A stretch of 64,000 bases of DNA from Georgenia subflava (GTDB lineage: Bacteria; Actinomycetota; Actinomycetes; Actinomycetales; Actinomycetaceae): the NCBI RefSeq assembly GCF_009193155.1, contig NZ_VUKD01000001.1, positions 1,240,001 through 1,304,000 on the forward strand, read 5' to 3'. This document shows positions 6,530 to 15,824 of the stretch, piece after piece. The translations under genes were made by a program, and so were the position numbers. The notes under the pieces were generated by a model, which was not told where the DNA came from, did not search any database, and was given only the letters and a program-made list of their open reading frames with translations. Each line of letters starts with the position of its first letter. Positions within the stretch are counted from its first letter, which is position 1.

Positions 6530-8575
6530 TCACCCTTCACGGCGGAGCTCGCCCTCGCAGGCGAGCAGCAGCACCCCGACGCTCCAGGCGTGCGACAGCG
6601 TCAGCAGCATGCCCTTGGGCTGGAAGCAGTCGGTCTGGTAGTACCGCTCGGTGACCATGCCCCGGTAGGCGTTGAGGTCGCCGTCGTGGCGGGGGAGCAG
6701 CTGCCGGAAGCAGGCGAGGGTCTCCTCGGCGCGCTCGGCGTAGTAGGTGTCGCCGAGCGCCTCGGCCAGCTCGCGCAGCTCGGCGGTGCAGACCAGGCCG
6801 TAGGCGTGCAGGTGCTGGTTCGACGGCGACGCCTGGTCCGCGCCTCGGGTGGCGAACCCGTATGCACCCAGCATCGTGCGGTCGTCGAAGTGCACGTTGT
6901 ACGTGTAGCGGAACGTGAGCATCCAGTCGGCGGCGCGCCGGGCCAGGTCGAGCCACCTCGGCTCGCCGGTGCGCCGGTGCAGGGCGACGTAGGCCATCAC
7001 CGCGAGGTAGCCGTCCTCCGACGTCGGCGCGAGGCCGACGTCCTCCGGTGCGCCGTGGATGAACTCCGCCTCGACGAACCGGGCGTAGTAGTCCCCGGCC
7101 CGGCGCGCGGCGTCGAGGTACCGGCCGTCGTCGTCGAGGTCCTGCGCCTCGGCGAGGGCGGCCACCCACACCAGCCCGGCCGCCCCCTCCCACGAGAGCA
7201 CCTCCCCGGACGTGGCGTCGTGGAGGGCACCGAGGTTGCCGTCGGCGCGCTGGCGGCCCGCGACCACCTCGAGGTTCGACCGGGCGGCGCGCGTCCAGGT
7301 GTCGGGGGCGGCCGGGTCGAGGGCGAGCGCTCGCAGCAGGAAGAGGGTGGCCTCGCCCAGGGTCCTTGCGTGCAGGCTGTTCGGCACCGGGCTCCAGCTC
7401 TGCCGCCACCCGGCGTCCCGGTACCAGACGCCCCAGAACGTGCCCGACGGCGAGAGGTTGGCGCAGACGTGCTCGATCACCGCGCGGGCGGCGGCGGTGC
7501 CGGCGTCGTCGTTGGTGCGCAGGCCATGGGCGAGCAGCGCGTAGGCCCACGGCACGCCGCTGACCCACCCCACGTGCATGGCCTGACGGTCCACGCTCAG
7601 CCCGTCCCTGCCCGTGACCTCCCGGTCGAAGCCGACCGTCTCCAGGAGCACGCCGGGGTCGGGGTCGTAGTGCCAGCGCAGCAGCCCCTCGGCGGCCAGG
7701 TCGGCCGCCTCCGACACTCCTACCCATGGGACGACGTCGTGGGCGGCGCGCCCGACCTCGGCCACCGCGCGCAGGATCGGGGCGTAGCCGTGCCGGTCCG
7801 GGCCGAGGACGTGCAGGACGGCGGTCAGCACGACTTCCTCCCCGGGCACCCACCGGTGGCCGGCCGTCCACGGCGGGCGCGGGGTTGCCGAGCCGACATA
7901 CGTGACGGGCTCCTCGCGGTACGGGAACGTGAGGTGGACGCTCGCGGTGCCGCTGGCTGCGTCGTGGGCGAGACCGAGGCCGGTCATGCCGAGCGGGCCG
8001 CGCTCGACGCCGATCAGCGCCGCCCCGCCGCGGGTCCCCCACGCGAATACCGCCGGGGTCGCGGCGCGGTCCGCCCGGAACTCCCACCGGTCGCTGACCA
8101 TGGCGTCGCGGTCGCGGTCGCCGCTGCCGCCACCGCCGTCATCGGCACCGACGGCGAAGCGCGGGAAGACCCGGTCGTTGCCGGCCGGGCGGTTCTCGCC
8201 GTAGAAGAGGCCGGGGATCAGCCACCACGGCTCCGGTGCGTCCGGTACATCCGCCCTCAGTCGCACGGTCGCCTCGCGCTCCGTCTCGCCCAGGTACGTC
8301 ACCCGTACGGTGACGGCCCGGCCACCGGTCGTGCCGCCGGGCGCGGCGACCTCGAGCTGGATGCGGAAGTCGTCCGCCTCGTCCTCGACCTGCATCTGAG
8401 AGGTGTCGCCGACCAAACACGAGGCCGCGGTGACCAGGGCAGCACTGTCCGGACGCAGGACGTCGACCGCGACCCGGACAGCACCGCCCCAGCCGGCGCC
8501 GGGCTGTACCGCGGGCGCGTCCGGATCGGCATGCCTGTCTACGGCGCCGGCGCTCGCGGGCGGCTGGTCACTCAT
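6530..8575 (-). CDS. Putative six-hairpin (alpha/alpha) glycosidase of the glycan locus
   Basis: A 681-residue cytoplasmic protein without signal peptide. The first ~250 residues are beta-rich (immunoglobulin- or supersandwich-like). The rest has repeating helical hairpins with aromatic and acidic motifs typical of (alpha/alpha)6 glycosidases and epimerases: PWAYALLAHGL, FWGVWYRDAGWRQSW, LSWEGAAGLVW, TSEDGYLAVMAY, ASPSNQHLHAYGL. The catalytic acids cannot be assigned by eye. The 8-bp overlap with the upstream GH38 gene (ATGAGTGA) implies translational coupling. It is last in the minus-strand run, suggesting a late trimming step on the same oligosaccharide. The exact GH family is uncertain; a non-hydrolytic role is possible. 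Confidence 0.7.
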   Translation of the reverse strand: MSDQPPASAGAVDRHADPDAPAVQPGAGWGGAVRVAVDVLRPDSAALVTAASCLVGDTSQMQVEDEADDFRIQLEVAAPGGTTGGRAVTVRVTYLGETEREATVRLRADVPDAPEPWWLIPGLFYGENRPAGNDRVFPRFAVGADDGGGGSGDRDRDAMVSDRWEFRADRAATPAVFAWGTRGGAALIGVERGPLGMTGLGLAHDAASGTASVHLTFPYREEPVTYVGSATPRPPWTAGHRWVPGEEVVLTAVLHVLGPDRHGYAPILRAVAEVGRAAHDVVPWVGVSEAADLAAEGLLRWHYDPDPGVLLETVGFDREVTGRDGLSVDRQAMHVGWVSGVPWAYALLAHGLRTNDDAGTAAARAVIEHVCANLSPSGTFWGVWYRDAGWRQSWSPVPNSLHARTLGEATLFLLRALALDPAAPDTWTRAARSNLEVVAGRQRADGNLGALHDATSGEVLSWEGAAGLVWVAALAEAQDLDDDGRYLDAARRAGDYYARFVEAEFIHGAPEDVGLAPTSEDGYLAVMAYVALHRRTGEPRWLDLARRAADWMLTFRYTYNVHFDDRTMLGAYGFATRGADQASPSNQHLHAYGLVCTAELRELAEALGDTYYAERAEETLACFRQLLPRHDGDLNAYRGMVTERYYQTDCFQPKGMLLTLSHAWSVGVLLLACEGELRREG

Positions 8576-11441
8576 CCGGCCGGAGCTCCTGCTCGCCCGG
8601 CGAGAGCCGCTCGGCCGGCTCGGTCGCGTCCGAGGCCTCGTGGTCGGACGCCTGCCCGTCCGGGCCGCGCTGCACGAGCCGGACGACAGGCAGCGGCTCC
8701 ACGCTGAGGTCGCCGCCCGACTCGCCGACCGGCCACTCGATCAGATCCACCTCTCGAACCGGGGCGTCCGGGGCTGCCGGCACCGTGAAGGTGCGGAGCT
8801 GGTACGCGCCGAAGTCCGCCTCTACGACCCGCCCGGCGACGCCCAGCTCCAGCCGGGCGCGGCCCGGCCGCCCGGTGGTCTCGACCGCGCGCACCACGAG
8901 GTCGACACCTCCGGCGTCGCCGTCGTCCTCGCTGCCCTTGATCGCCGTGACCATGACCTGGCCGCCGCCGTCGGAGGCGAAGCTCAGCCGGTCCGGCAGG
9001 ACACCGTCGTGGAAGCTCTCCAGCATCGCCCGCACGGGTGACCCGAGCTCCGCGGAGCGGCGCGGCAGGCCGGCCGCGCGCAGGTCACCGGCGTGCGGGA
9101 CGAGCAGGTAGGTGAAGTGCTGCACGCCCTGGTCCTGGTGGGAGTAGAAGCCGTCCGGGTCGAGCAGGCGGGGGTCGTGCCAGGAGTACACCGGGCTGCG
9201 TACCGCGGTCATCCCGATGCTGGGGCTGGGGTCCGTGGAGACGTCGAAGGCGTGCTTGGCGTTGTTGACGAGTGCCAGGCCGGCCGGCGTCGTGCCCGTG
9301 CCGGCTCCTTCCCCTGTGCCGGTCTCGACCGTGCCGCTGAGGTCGACCCACGTCTGGGCCGGCTCCTCGGCGCCGTCCACCGGCCGCTCGATGGCGGCGA
9401 ACGGGATCTCGTAGGTCGCCCGGGACTCGGTCAGGGCGGTGGGGACGCGGAGCTTGAGCAGGTGCGCCTCCTCGCGCCAGTCGATCGTCACCCGGACCTC
9501 GAGCGCGTCGCCGTCGTGGTCGAGGATGAGCTCCTCGACCAGGCGAGAGCGGCCCCACGAACGCTCGATGCGGATCCGCCCACGCAGCGGACCGCGCTCG
9601 CGGACCACCACCCGCTCGGTGCGCATCGCCTCGCCCGGCCACGCGTAGGAGACCACCCGGTGGCCCCACGTGTCGGTGGGGTCCGCGCACACCACCGTGT
9701 GCTCGCCCTCGGCGCCGGCCACCAGGTCGGCGCCGGTGCGCTTGTCGAGCAGCGAGGACAGCCAGCCGGTGGCCGGGTCGATCTCCACGCGGACATGGTC
9801 GTTCTCGAGCACCGTGTCGGTGACGGTGAGCGTCCCCGGCGCCCGGCCGCTCCACGGCGCGTCCGGCGCGGCGTCGCCTGGGCGCAGCCGGTACAGGCGG
9901 TAGCCGAGCGGGGGCACCTCGGCCCGGAAGGCGACGGCGCCGCGGCCCTTGTCGTCGGTGGTGGCCGTCGACTGGATCCGCTGCGACGGCGTCCGTGCGC
10001 CGTCGGCGTCAACGACGTGCACCCCGGTGGGCTGGACGCCGTACTGCAGCTCGACCGTCGGCCGGACCGGCCAGGGGTGGGGGTTGAAGACGAGCACCGG
10101 CTGCGTCGCGGGGTCCGTGGGGATGTCGACCTGCCGGGCGATGACGTTGTGGGTGCGGGTGATGATCCGCTTCGCGATCGCGACGGCCTCGCCGAGCTGG
10201 TCGCGGGCGTCGTCGTAGGCCGGCTCGATGGCCGAGCCGGGCAGGATGTCGTGGAACTGGTTGAACAGGATCTGCTGCCAGGCCCGGGCGAGGTCCTCGC
10301 GCGGGTACGGCAGGTCCCCGGCGAGGGTGCCGACGGCGGCCCACCGCTCCGCGGAGAGGATCGCGGCCTGCGCACGCCGCTGCCAGGCCTTGATGCCGGA
10401 GTGGGCCGAGTAGCAGCCGGGCGCGTGGTGCTGCAGGTCGCCGCGCCACACGGGCAGCTCGGACATGCCCGCCGCACCGCGCCGGGCCGCCAGCTCGTCG
10501 AAGTACCGCCGCGGCGACGACATGCTCATCCTCCCGAAGGTGCCCATCCGGTCGTAGCGGTGGATCGACTCGATGTTCTCCTTCGTCGGGCCGCCGCCGT
10601 GGTTGCCGACGCCGTAGAAGATCATGACGTCGCCGAGCGTCTGGTCGACGGCGGCGAGGCCCTTGTCGGCCTGCCCGCCGACCTCGCCCCTGGGGCTGCA
10701 GTACTCGTGCGGGATCCGGTAGCCGAGCACCCGCGAGCCGTCCGGCGACTCCCACCAGAACGCCGTGCCGGCGCTGGCCGTCTCGTGCGGCCCGGGCCGC
10801 AGGAAGCAGTACGAGTCCATGCCCTGGCCGCGCAGGATCTGCGGGAGCATCGCGTGGTGGCCGAAGGGGTCGACGTTCATGCCGACCGTGGCGGTGACGC
10901 CGAACTTCTCCCTGAGGTAGCGCTGGCCGTACAGGCCCTGCCGGACGAAGGACTCACCGGTGGGCAGGTTGCAGTCCGGCTCCACCCACCAGCCGCCGAC
11001 CATCTGCCAGCGCCCCTCGGCCACCCGCTCCTGGATGCGGGCGAACAGCTCCGGGTCGGACTCCTCGACCCAGGTCAGCAGCACCACCTGGTCGCAGGTG
11101 AAGACGAAGTCCGGGTACTCATCCATCCGGTGGATCGCCGACCAGAACGTCGCCCGGGCCTCCTGGTAGCCCTCCTGCCACGGCCAGAGCCACACCGGGT
11201 CGAGGTGCGCGTTGCCCACCATGTGCAGCGTGCGGTCAGGGGTGGCGGCGGGCCGCTCGTCACGCCGCAGCCCGGCCGGCTGCGGGCCGGACGGGGCGTT
11301 GGAGGTCGGGGCGACGGCGCGCGGTGCGCCGGTGGGCGTGCCGTCGACGGACGGTGGCGTGGTCGGTGGCACGTCGGCCGGCGCAGCGGGGCGCGGGGCG
11401 GGTCGGGCGGTCGGGTCGGCCGCGCGGGCCTCGTCGGTCAC
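8568..11441 (-). CDS. GH38 alpha-mannosidase (second of two)
   Basis: A 957-residue retaining alpha-mannosidase. GTG 11441 was chosen because GTGA overlaps the stop of the upstream GH38 gene; an open frame continues far upstream but is a shadow. The first ~65 residues are an Ala/Pro/Thr-rich tail, then the barrel begins. The zinc ligands are in GNAHLDPVWLW (H79, D81) and the probable nucleophile is D191 in GMNVDPFGHH. LFNQFHDILPGSAIEPA and the C-terminal beta domains are also typical. There is no signal peptide, so it should act in the cytoplasm on imported mannose-containing glycans. Two adjacent GH38 paralogues suggest different linkage preferences. Confidence 0.9.
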   Translation of the reverse strand: MTDEARAADPTARPAPRPAAPADVPPTTPPSVDGTPTGAPRAVAPTSNAPSGPQPAGLRRDERPAATPDRTLHMVGNAHLDPVWLWPWQEGYQEARATFWSAIHRMDEYPDFVFTCDQVVLLTWVEESDPELFARIQERVAEGRWQMVGGWWVEPDCNLPTGESFVRQGLYGQRYLREKFGVTATVGMNVDPFGHHAMLPQILRGQGMDSYCFLRPGPHETASAGTAFWWESPDGSRVLGYRIPHEYCSPRGEVGGQADKGLAAVDQTLGDVMIFYGVGNHGGGPTKENIESIHRYDRMGTFGRMSMSSPRRYFDELAARRGAAGMSELPVWRGDLQHHAPGCYSAHSGIKAWQRRAQAAILSAERWAAVGTLAGDLPYPREDLARAWQQILFNQFHDILPGSAIEPAYDDARDQLGEAVAIAKRIITRTHNVIARQVDIPTDPATQPVLVFNPHPWPVRPTVELQYGVQPTGVHVVDADGARTPSQRIQSTATTDDKGRGAVAFRAEVPPLGYRLYRLRPGDAAPDAPWSGRAPGTLTVTDTVLENDHVRVEIDPATGWLSSLLDKRTGADLVAGAEGEHTVVCADPTDTWGHRVVSYAWPGEAMRTERVVVRERGPLRGRIRIERSWGRSRLVEELILDHDGDALEVRVTIDWREEAHLLKLRVPTALTESRATYEIPFAAIERPVDGAEEPAQTWVDLSGTVETGTGEGAGTGTTPAGLALVNNAKHAFDVSTDPSPSIGMTAVRSPVYSWHDPRLLDPDGFYSHQDQGVQHFTYLLVPHAGDLRAAGLPRRSAELGSPVRAMLESFHDGVLPDRLSFASDGGGQVMVTAIKGSEDDGDAGGVDLVVRAVETTGRPGRARLELGVAGRVVEADFGAYQLRTFTVPAAPDAPVREVDLIEWPVGESGGDLSVEPLPVVRLVQRGPDGQASDHEASDATEPAERLSPGEQELRPDE

Positions 11442-14400
11442 GGGGTCCTCGTCTCGTCGGGGTGGTCCACTGTCGGGGCGGTGGTCGGTCGCAGGCGCAG
11501 GGTGACCACCTGGAACGGGCCCAGGGGAAGCTGGACGGTGCGGCCGTCCCGGGTCAGCGGCGCGAGCGCGGCGATGTCGGCGTCGTCGCGCTCGAGGAGG
11601 TCGGTGACCCGCGCGTCGGCGACGTCGAACGAGGCCTCGACCCGCGCCGTCGCCCGGCCGCCGAGGGACTCGTACAGGCGGACGACGACGTCGCCGGAGC
11701 GGTCGTCGGCCAGCTTCACGGCCTCGACGACGACGGCCGGGTCGCCGACCTGGACCAGCGGCTCCACCTGGGCGGCGGCGCCGGTGCGGCGCCGGGCGGG
11801 CAGGTTGGCGCGGTAGCCCTCGCGGACCGCGTCGGCGACCTCGGCGCCGCACACCAGGGCGTAGCCGAGGCGGTGGTGGCCCTGGTCGGTCTGCGGGTCG
11901 GGGTAGCGCGGGGCGCGCAGCAGCGAGAGCCGCAGCGTGGTGGGACCGGCGCCGCGGGCGTCGCCCGGTCCGGGGCGCGTGACGTCGTGGCCGTAGGTGG
12001 CGTCGTTGACGACGGCGACGCCGTACCCGGGCTCGGCGACGTGCACCCAGCGGTGGGCGCAGATCTCGAACCGGGCCGCGTCCCACGAGGTGTTGGTGTG
12101 GGTGGCCCGGTGCACGTGGCCGAACTGGATCTCGGAAGTCGATCGCTCCGCGTGCACGGCCAGTGGGAAGGCGGCCTTGAGCAGGCGCTCGCGCTCGTGC
12201 CAGTCGACCTCGGTGACGAAGTCGACGCGCCGCTGACCCGCGGCGAGGGCGATCGTCTGGACGTACTCCGACGCGCCGTCGCGACGCCGCACCGAGACGA
12301 CCGGGCGGGCGGGGTCGCTCGTGTCGACGTCGAGCGAGGTCACGGCCGTGACGTCGTGGCGGCGGTTGCGGTAGAACTCGTCGACGTCCCACGCGTCGAA
12401 GCGGTTGGGGGTGTCCGGGTGCAGCTGCAGGAGGTTCGCGGGCCCGGCCAGCACCTCCCGGTCCGCGCCGAGGTCCCGGACGGAGGTCACCGTGCCGTCC
12501 GGCCCGACGACGACGCGCAGCAGCCCGTTGTCGAGGACGGTGCCCTCGGGTCCGTCGTCGACGTTCACGGCGTCCCATGCGCCGGCCACGGGTGCGTTGT
12601 CGTGGAGGGGTGCGTCGGCGTGAGCGGGTGTGCCGCTGTCGACGGGTGATGCGCCGTCGGCCAGTGTGCCGCCGTGGGCGGATGGTGCGCCGCCGAGGGC
12701 GGGGACGCCGTCGCGCTCGTGCGGGGCGGCGTTGAAGACCAGCTCGGTGGCGCCGTCTCCGGCGAGCGCGTCCAGGGCGGCGTCGATGATCGCCTCGAGC
12801 TCGGCCTCGAGCCGGGCGTAGGTCTGCCGCGCCTCGCGGTGGACCCAGGCGATCGAGCTGCCGGGCAGGATGTCGTGGAACTGCAGGAGCAGCACGTCCT
12901 GCCAGAGCCGGTCGAGGGTGTCGTACGGGTAGGCGTGCCCCCGCTGCGCGGCGGTCGCCGCCCACAGCTCGGCCTCGCGCAGCAGGTGCTCGGTTCGCCG
13001 GTTGCCGCGCTTCATCTCGTGCTGGCTGGTGTAGGTGCCGCGGTGGAACTCGAGGTACATCTCGCCGGACCACACCGGCGCGGTGTCGTACTCCGCCTCG
13101 GCGGCCGCGAAGAAGGCCGCAGGCGTCTCGATCGTCAGCCGTGGCGAGCCCTCCAGGTCCGCGACGCGGTGGCTGATCTCGAGCATCTCCCGGGTCGGGC
13201 CGCCGCCGCCGTCGCCGTATCCGAACGGCAGCAGCGAGCGGGACGAGCGGCCGTGCTCGGCGAAGTTGTGCACGCCGCGGGCCAGCTCGTCGGCGGAGAG
13301 CTTCGAGCTGTACGTGTCGGCCGGCGGGAAGTGGGTGAACACGCGCGTGCCGTCGATGCCCTCCCACCAGAAGGTGTGGTGCGGGAAGGCGTTGGTCTGG
13401 TTCCAGGACATCTTCTGGGACAGGAACCAGCGGAACCCGGCGAGGCGGGCGAGCTGGGGCAGCGCGCCGGAGTAGCCGAAGGAGTCCGGGAGCCACACCT
13501 CCTCCGGCTCGACGCCGAGCTCGTCGGCGAAGTACCGCTTGCCCTGGGTGAACTGGCGCACGGTCGCCTCGGAGCCGGGCATGTTCGTGTCCGACTCCAC
13601 CCACATGCCGCCGACGGGCAGGAAGCTCCCGCTGGCCACCTTCTCGGTGATCCGGCGGTAGATCTGCGGGTGGTGCTCGCGCATCCACGCGTACTGCTGT
13701 GCGGAGGAGCAGGCGAAGACGAGCTCGGGGTAGTCCTCGGCGAGCGCGGTGACGTTGGCGAAGGTGCGCGAGCACTTGCGGATGGTCTCGCGCACCGGCC
13801 ACAGCCACGCCGAGTCGATGTGGGCGTGCCCGACGGCGGAGATGCGGTGGGCGCTCGTCGCGGCCGGGGCGGCCAGCACGCCGGCGAGGCGCTCGCGGGC
13901 GGCGGTCGCGCCGCCGACGACGTCGCCGACGTCCAGCTCGTCGAGCATGAGCTCCAGCGCCCGACGGATCTCGTGCCGGCGCGGGTCGGTCTCGCCCAGC
14001 TCCTCGGCGAGGCCGTGCAGGACCTGGACGTCGAGGACGAGGGCGTGCACCTCCTCCTCGAGCACGGCGATCTCGGCCCGGTCGAGCCGGTAGAGGAGGT
14101 CGTCCGGGAGGGTCTCGGGGTCCCCGAGTGCTGACACCCCGCCGTCGAAGCGAGGGTTGGCGGCCGCCTCGACGTAGATCTCGACCGCCTCGCCGCCCGC
14201 GGCGCTGCGGAGGAGCGGGACGTAGGCGGTACGCGGCTCGACCCCCTTGATGGGCACCGCGTCCGCGGTGTACGCCAGGCCCTCGCAGCGGAAGCCTGGG
14301 CCGCCGGTGCCGAAGCCGAGGTCGACCAGCAGCTCGACCCGGCGGCCGCGCATGGTCTCCGGCACCTCGCCGCGCAGCCGGAACCAGGTGGTCGACCAGG

Positions 14401-14593
14401 CCCTGCCCCACGGCTGCCCGACGGCGAAGGGCGCGTACTCCATCGCGATCGCCTCGGCGGCCGGGACCGGCTCGCCGGGGAGGTGGACGGCGGCCACCTC
14501 GGCGGGGACCGCCGAGCCGTAGATGGCCGGGACGAGGCGCTCGGCGAGGGTTCTCTCGATCCGTTCGGTCAGGTTCGAGACCGACCTGTGCAT
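11438..14593 (-). CDS. GH38 alpha-mannosidase (first of two)
   Basis: A 1051-residue protein of the large cytosolic/lysosomal-like GH38 type. The N-terminal ~240 residues form a non-catalytic domain. The barrel has zinc ligands in GHAHIDSAWLWP (H256, H258, D260) and the nucleophile D370 in WLPDSFGYSG. LLQFHDILPGSSIAWVH marks the following helical domain. The start is ATG 14593, preceded by CGGAG; an upstream ATG lacks support. A low-complexity stretch of GAPSAHGGT/ASPVDSGTP type at about residues 630-660 looks like an expandable linker. It overlaps the next GH38 by 4 bp (GTGA). Confidence 0.92.
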   Translation of the reverse strand: MHRSVSNLTERIERTLAERLVPAIYGSAVPAEVAAVHLPGEPVPAAEAIAMEYAPFAVGQPWGRAWSTTWFRLRGEVPETMRGRRVELLVDLGFGTGGPGFRCEGLAYTADAVPIKGVEPRTAYVPLLRSAAGGEAVEIYVEAAANPRFDGGVSALGDPETLPDDLLYRLDRAEIAVLEEEVHALVLDVQVLHGLAEELGETDPRRHEIRRALELMLDELDVGDVVGGATAARERLAGVLAAPAATSAHRISAVGHAHIDSAWLWPVRETIRKCSRTFANVTALAEDYPELVFACSSAQQYAWMREHHPQIYRRITEKVASGSFLPVGGMWVESDTNMPGSEATVRQFTQGKRYFADELGVEPEEVWLPDSFGYSGALPQLARLAGFRWFLSQKMSWNQTNAFPHHTFWWEGIDGTRVFTHFPPADTYSSKLSADELARGVHNFAEHGRSSRSLLPFGYGDGGGGPTREMLEISHRVADLEGSPRLTIETPAAFFAAAEAEYDTAPVWSGEMYLEFHRGTYTSQHEMKRGNRRTEHLLREAELWAATAAQRGHAYPYDTLDRLWQDVLLLQFHDILPGSSIAWVHREARQTYARLEAELEAIIDAALDALAGDGATELVFNAAPHERDGVPALGGAPSAHGGTLADGASPVDSGTPAHADAPLHDNAPVAGAWDAVNVDDGPEGTVLDNGLLRVVVGPDGTVTSVRDLGADREVLAGPANLLQLHPDTPNRFDAWDVDEFYRNRRHDVTAVTSLDVDTSDPARPVVSVRRRDGASEYVQTIALAAGQRRVDFVTEVDWHERERLLKAAFPLAVHAERSTSEIQFGHVHRATHTNTSWDAARFEICAHRWVHVAEPGYGVAVVNDATYGHDVTRPGPGDARGAGPTTLRLSLLRAPRYPDPQTDQGHHRLGYALVCGAEVADAVREGYRANLPARRRTGAAAQVEPLVQVGDPAVVVEAVKLADDRSGDVVVRLYESLGGRATARVEASFDVADARVTDLLERDDADIAALAPLTRDGRTVQLPLGPFQVVTLRLRPTTAPTVDHPDETRTP

Positions 14594-14649
14594 GACACTC
14601 CGTCGTGTGTGCTCGGGAGAAGCGCGGCGCTGCCGCGCCCGTGGGCGTT

Positions 14650-14673
14650 CCGAGCACGCAACCACGTGCTCGG
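14650..14673. terminator. Perfect hairpin between lacI and the GH38 genes
   Basis: CCGAGCACG at 14650-14658 pairs with CGTGCTCGG at 14665-14673 around the loop CAACCA. There is no T tract. It lies in the 88-bp gap after the regulator stop. It could be a partial terminator, an mRNA-stability element or an operator that separates expression of the regulator from the mannosidases. Confidence 0.55.
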
Positions 14674-14681
14674 GGAAGAGG

Positions 14682-15824
14682 TCAACGCGCGATGGGCCGC
14701 CCCTCGGGCGGAGCGGCGGTCGAGCCCCGGCGCACGACGAGCGCCGGCACCACCTCGGTGCGCGGCGGTGCGTCCGGTGCGGCGAGCCGGTCCAGCAGCA
14801 GGTCGACGGCGGCCGAGCCGATCGCCACGGCGTCTTGCGCGACCGCCGTGATGCCGGGCGTCACCATGGACATCCACGGCGCGTCGTCGAACGACACGAG
14901 GCTGAGGTCGTCGGGGATGGTGAGGCCCAGGTCGGCGCTCGCCCGCCAGACGCCCTCGGCGAGCACGTTGTTGGCGGCGAACACGGCCGTCGGGTGGTCC
15001 GGGTCGGCGAGGAGGGCGGCGGCGCGGGCCCGGGCGACGTCGACGTCCCAGCCGGAGGAGACCACGAGCGCCGGGTCCGGCCGGATCCCCGCCTCCTCGA
15101 GCGCCTGGCGGTACCCGGCGTGCCGGTCCCGTCCGGTGGTCCAGTGCGTCTCGTCGATGAAGAGCGCGATCCGCCGGTGCCCGAGCTCGGCCAGCCGGGT
15201 GGTGACCTGCCGCGCGCCCCGGGTGTTGTCGACGACCACGGCGTCGGAGAGGCCCTCCGCGAACTGCCGATCGACCTCCACGGTCGGGATGTCGTGCTCG
15301 CGCAGGTAGGCGCCTAGGTCGGGGGAGACGGGGGTCAGGATCGCCCCGGCGACGCGCATCTGTACGAGCGCCCGTGCTGTTGCGGGGTCGCCGGTAGGGG
15401 CGCCGTCGTCGATGAGCATCATCGTGTAGCCGCGGTGGCGAGCCTGCCGGGCGGCCCCCGCGGCCAGCTCGGCGTAGAACGGGTTGGCCAGGTTGGAGAC
15501 GACCAGGCCGAGGCTGTTGCTCACCCGGCGCCTGAGGTGCTGCGCGGTCGCGTCGGGGACGTAACCGAGCGCCTGGGCGACGTCGTGGACCCGGCCGCGC
15601 ACCGCCTCGGCGACGTACCCGTTCCCGGTGAGGGCGCGCGAGGCGGTCGACCGGGAGACGGCTGCCGCCTCCGCGACGTCCCGGATGGTGACCCGGCGGC
15701 CGGCGGGTGCGCGGGGCGCGGAGGTCCGGGAGGTGGCCGGACCGACGGTGCCGGCGCTCGCGGCGATGGTGCCCGCGGTGCCGCCGCCGGTCGCGGCCGG
15801 GGCGGGCAGCGTGTCCTCGCTCAT
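14682..15824 (-). CDS. LacI-family transcriptional regulator of the glycan locus
   Basis: A 380-residue repressor. After an unusual Ala/Gly/Thr-rich tail of ~40 residues comes a standard LacI helix-turn-helix (VTIRDVAEAAAVSRSTASRA) and hinge, then a periplasmic-binding-protein-like effector domain (NPFYAELAAGAARQARHRGY; ERG-type loop replaced by AELGHRRIALF). ATG 15824 overlaps the stop of the MBL gene by 4 bp. It probably senses a product of the locus and binds the palindrome at 17740-17753. The long N-terminal extension ahead of the DNA-binding domain is atypical. Confidence 0.9.
   Translation of the reverse strand: MSEDTLPAPAATGGGTAGTIAASAGTVGPATSRTSAPRAPAGRRVTIRDVAEAAAVSRSTASRALTGNGYVAEAVRGRVHDVAQALGYVPDATAQHLRRRVSNSLGLVVSNLANPFYAELAAGAARQARHRGYTMMLIDDGAPTGDPATARALVQMRVAGAILTPVSPDLGAYLREHDIPTVEVDRQFAEGLSDAVVVDNTRGARQVTTRLAELGHRRIALFIDETHWTTGRDRHAGYRQALEEAGIRPDPALVVSSGWDVDVARARAAALLADPDHPTAVFAANNVLAEGVWRASADLGLTIPDDLSLVSFDDAPWMSMVTPGITAVAQDAVAIGSAAVDLLLDRLAAPDAPPRTEVVPALVVRRGSTAAPPEGRPIAR

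Noticed and set aside
9093-11816. Long plus-strand frames opposite the mannosidases (907 residues and others)
   Set aside because: They are antisense to clearly recognisable GH38 sequence and have shadow composition (Arg/Gly/Val/His-rich).
8568-14657. A single 2029-residue minus-strand open frame
   Set aside because: Only the part from 11441 down is coding (GH38). The upstream part is an Arg/Pro-rich shadow of the other GH38 gene, which is in a different frame.
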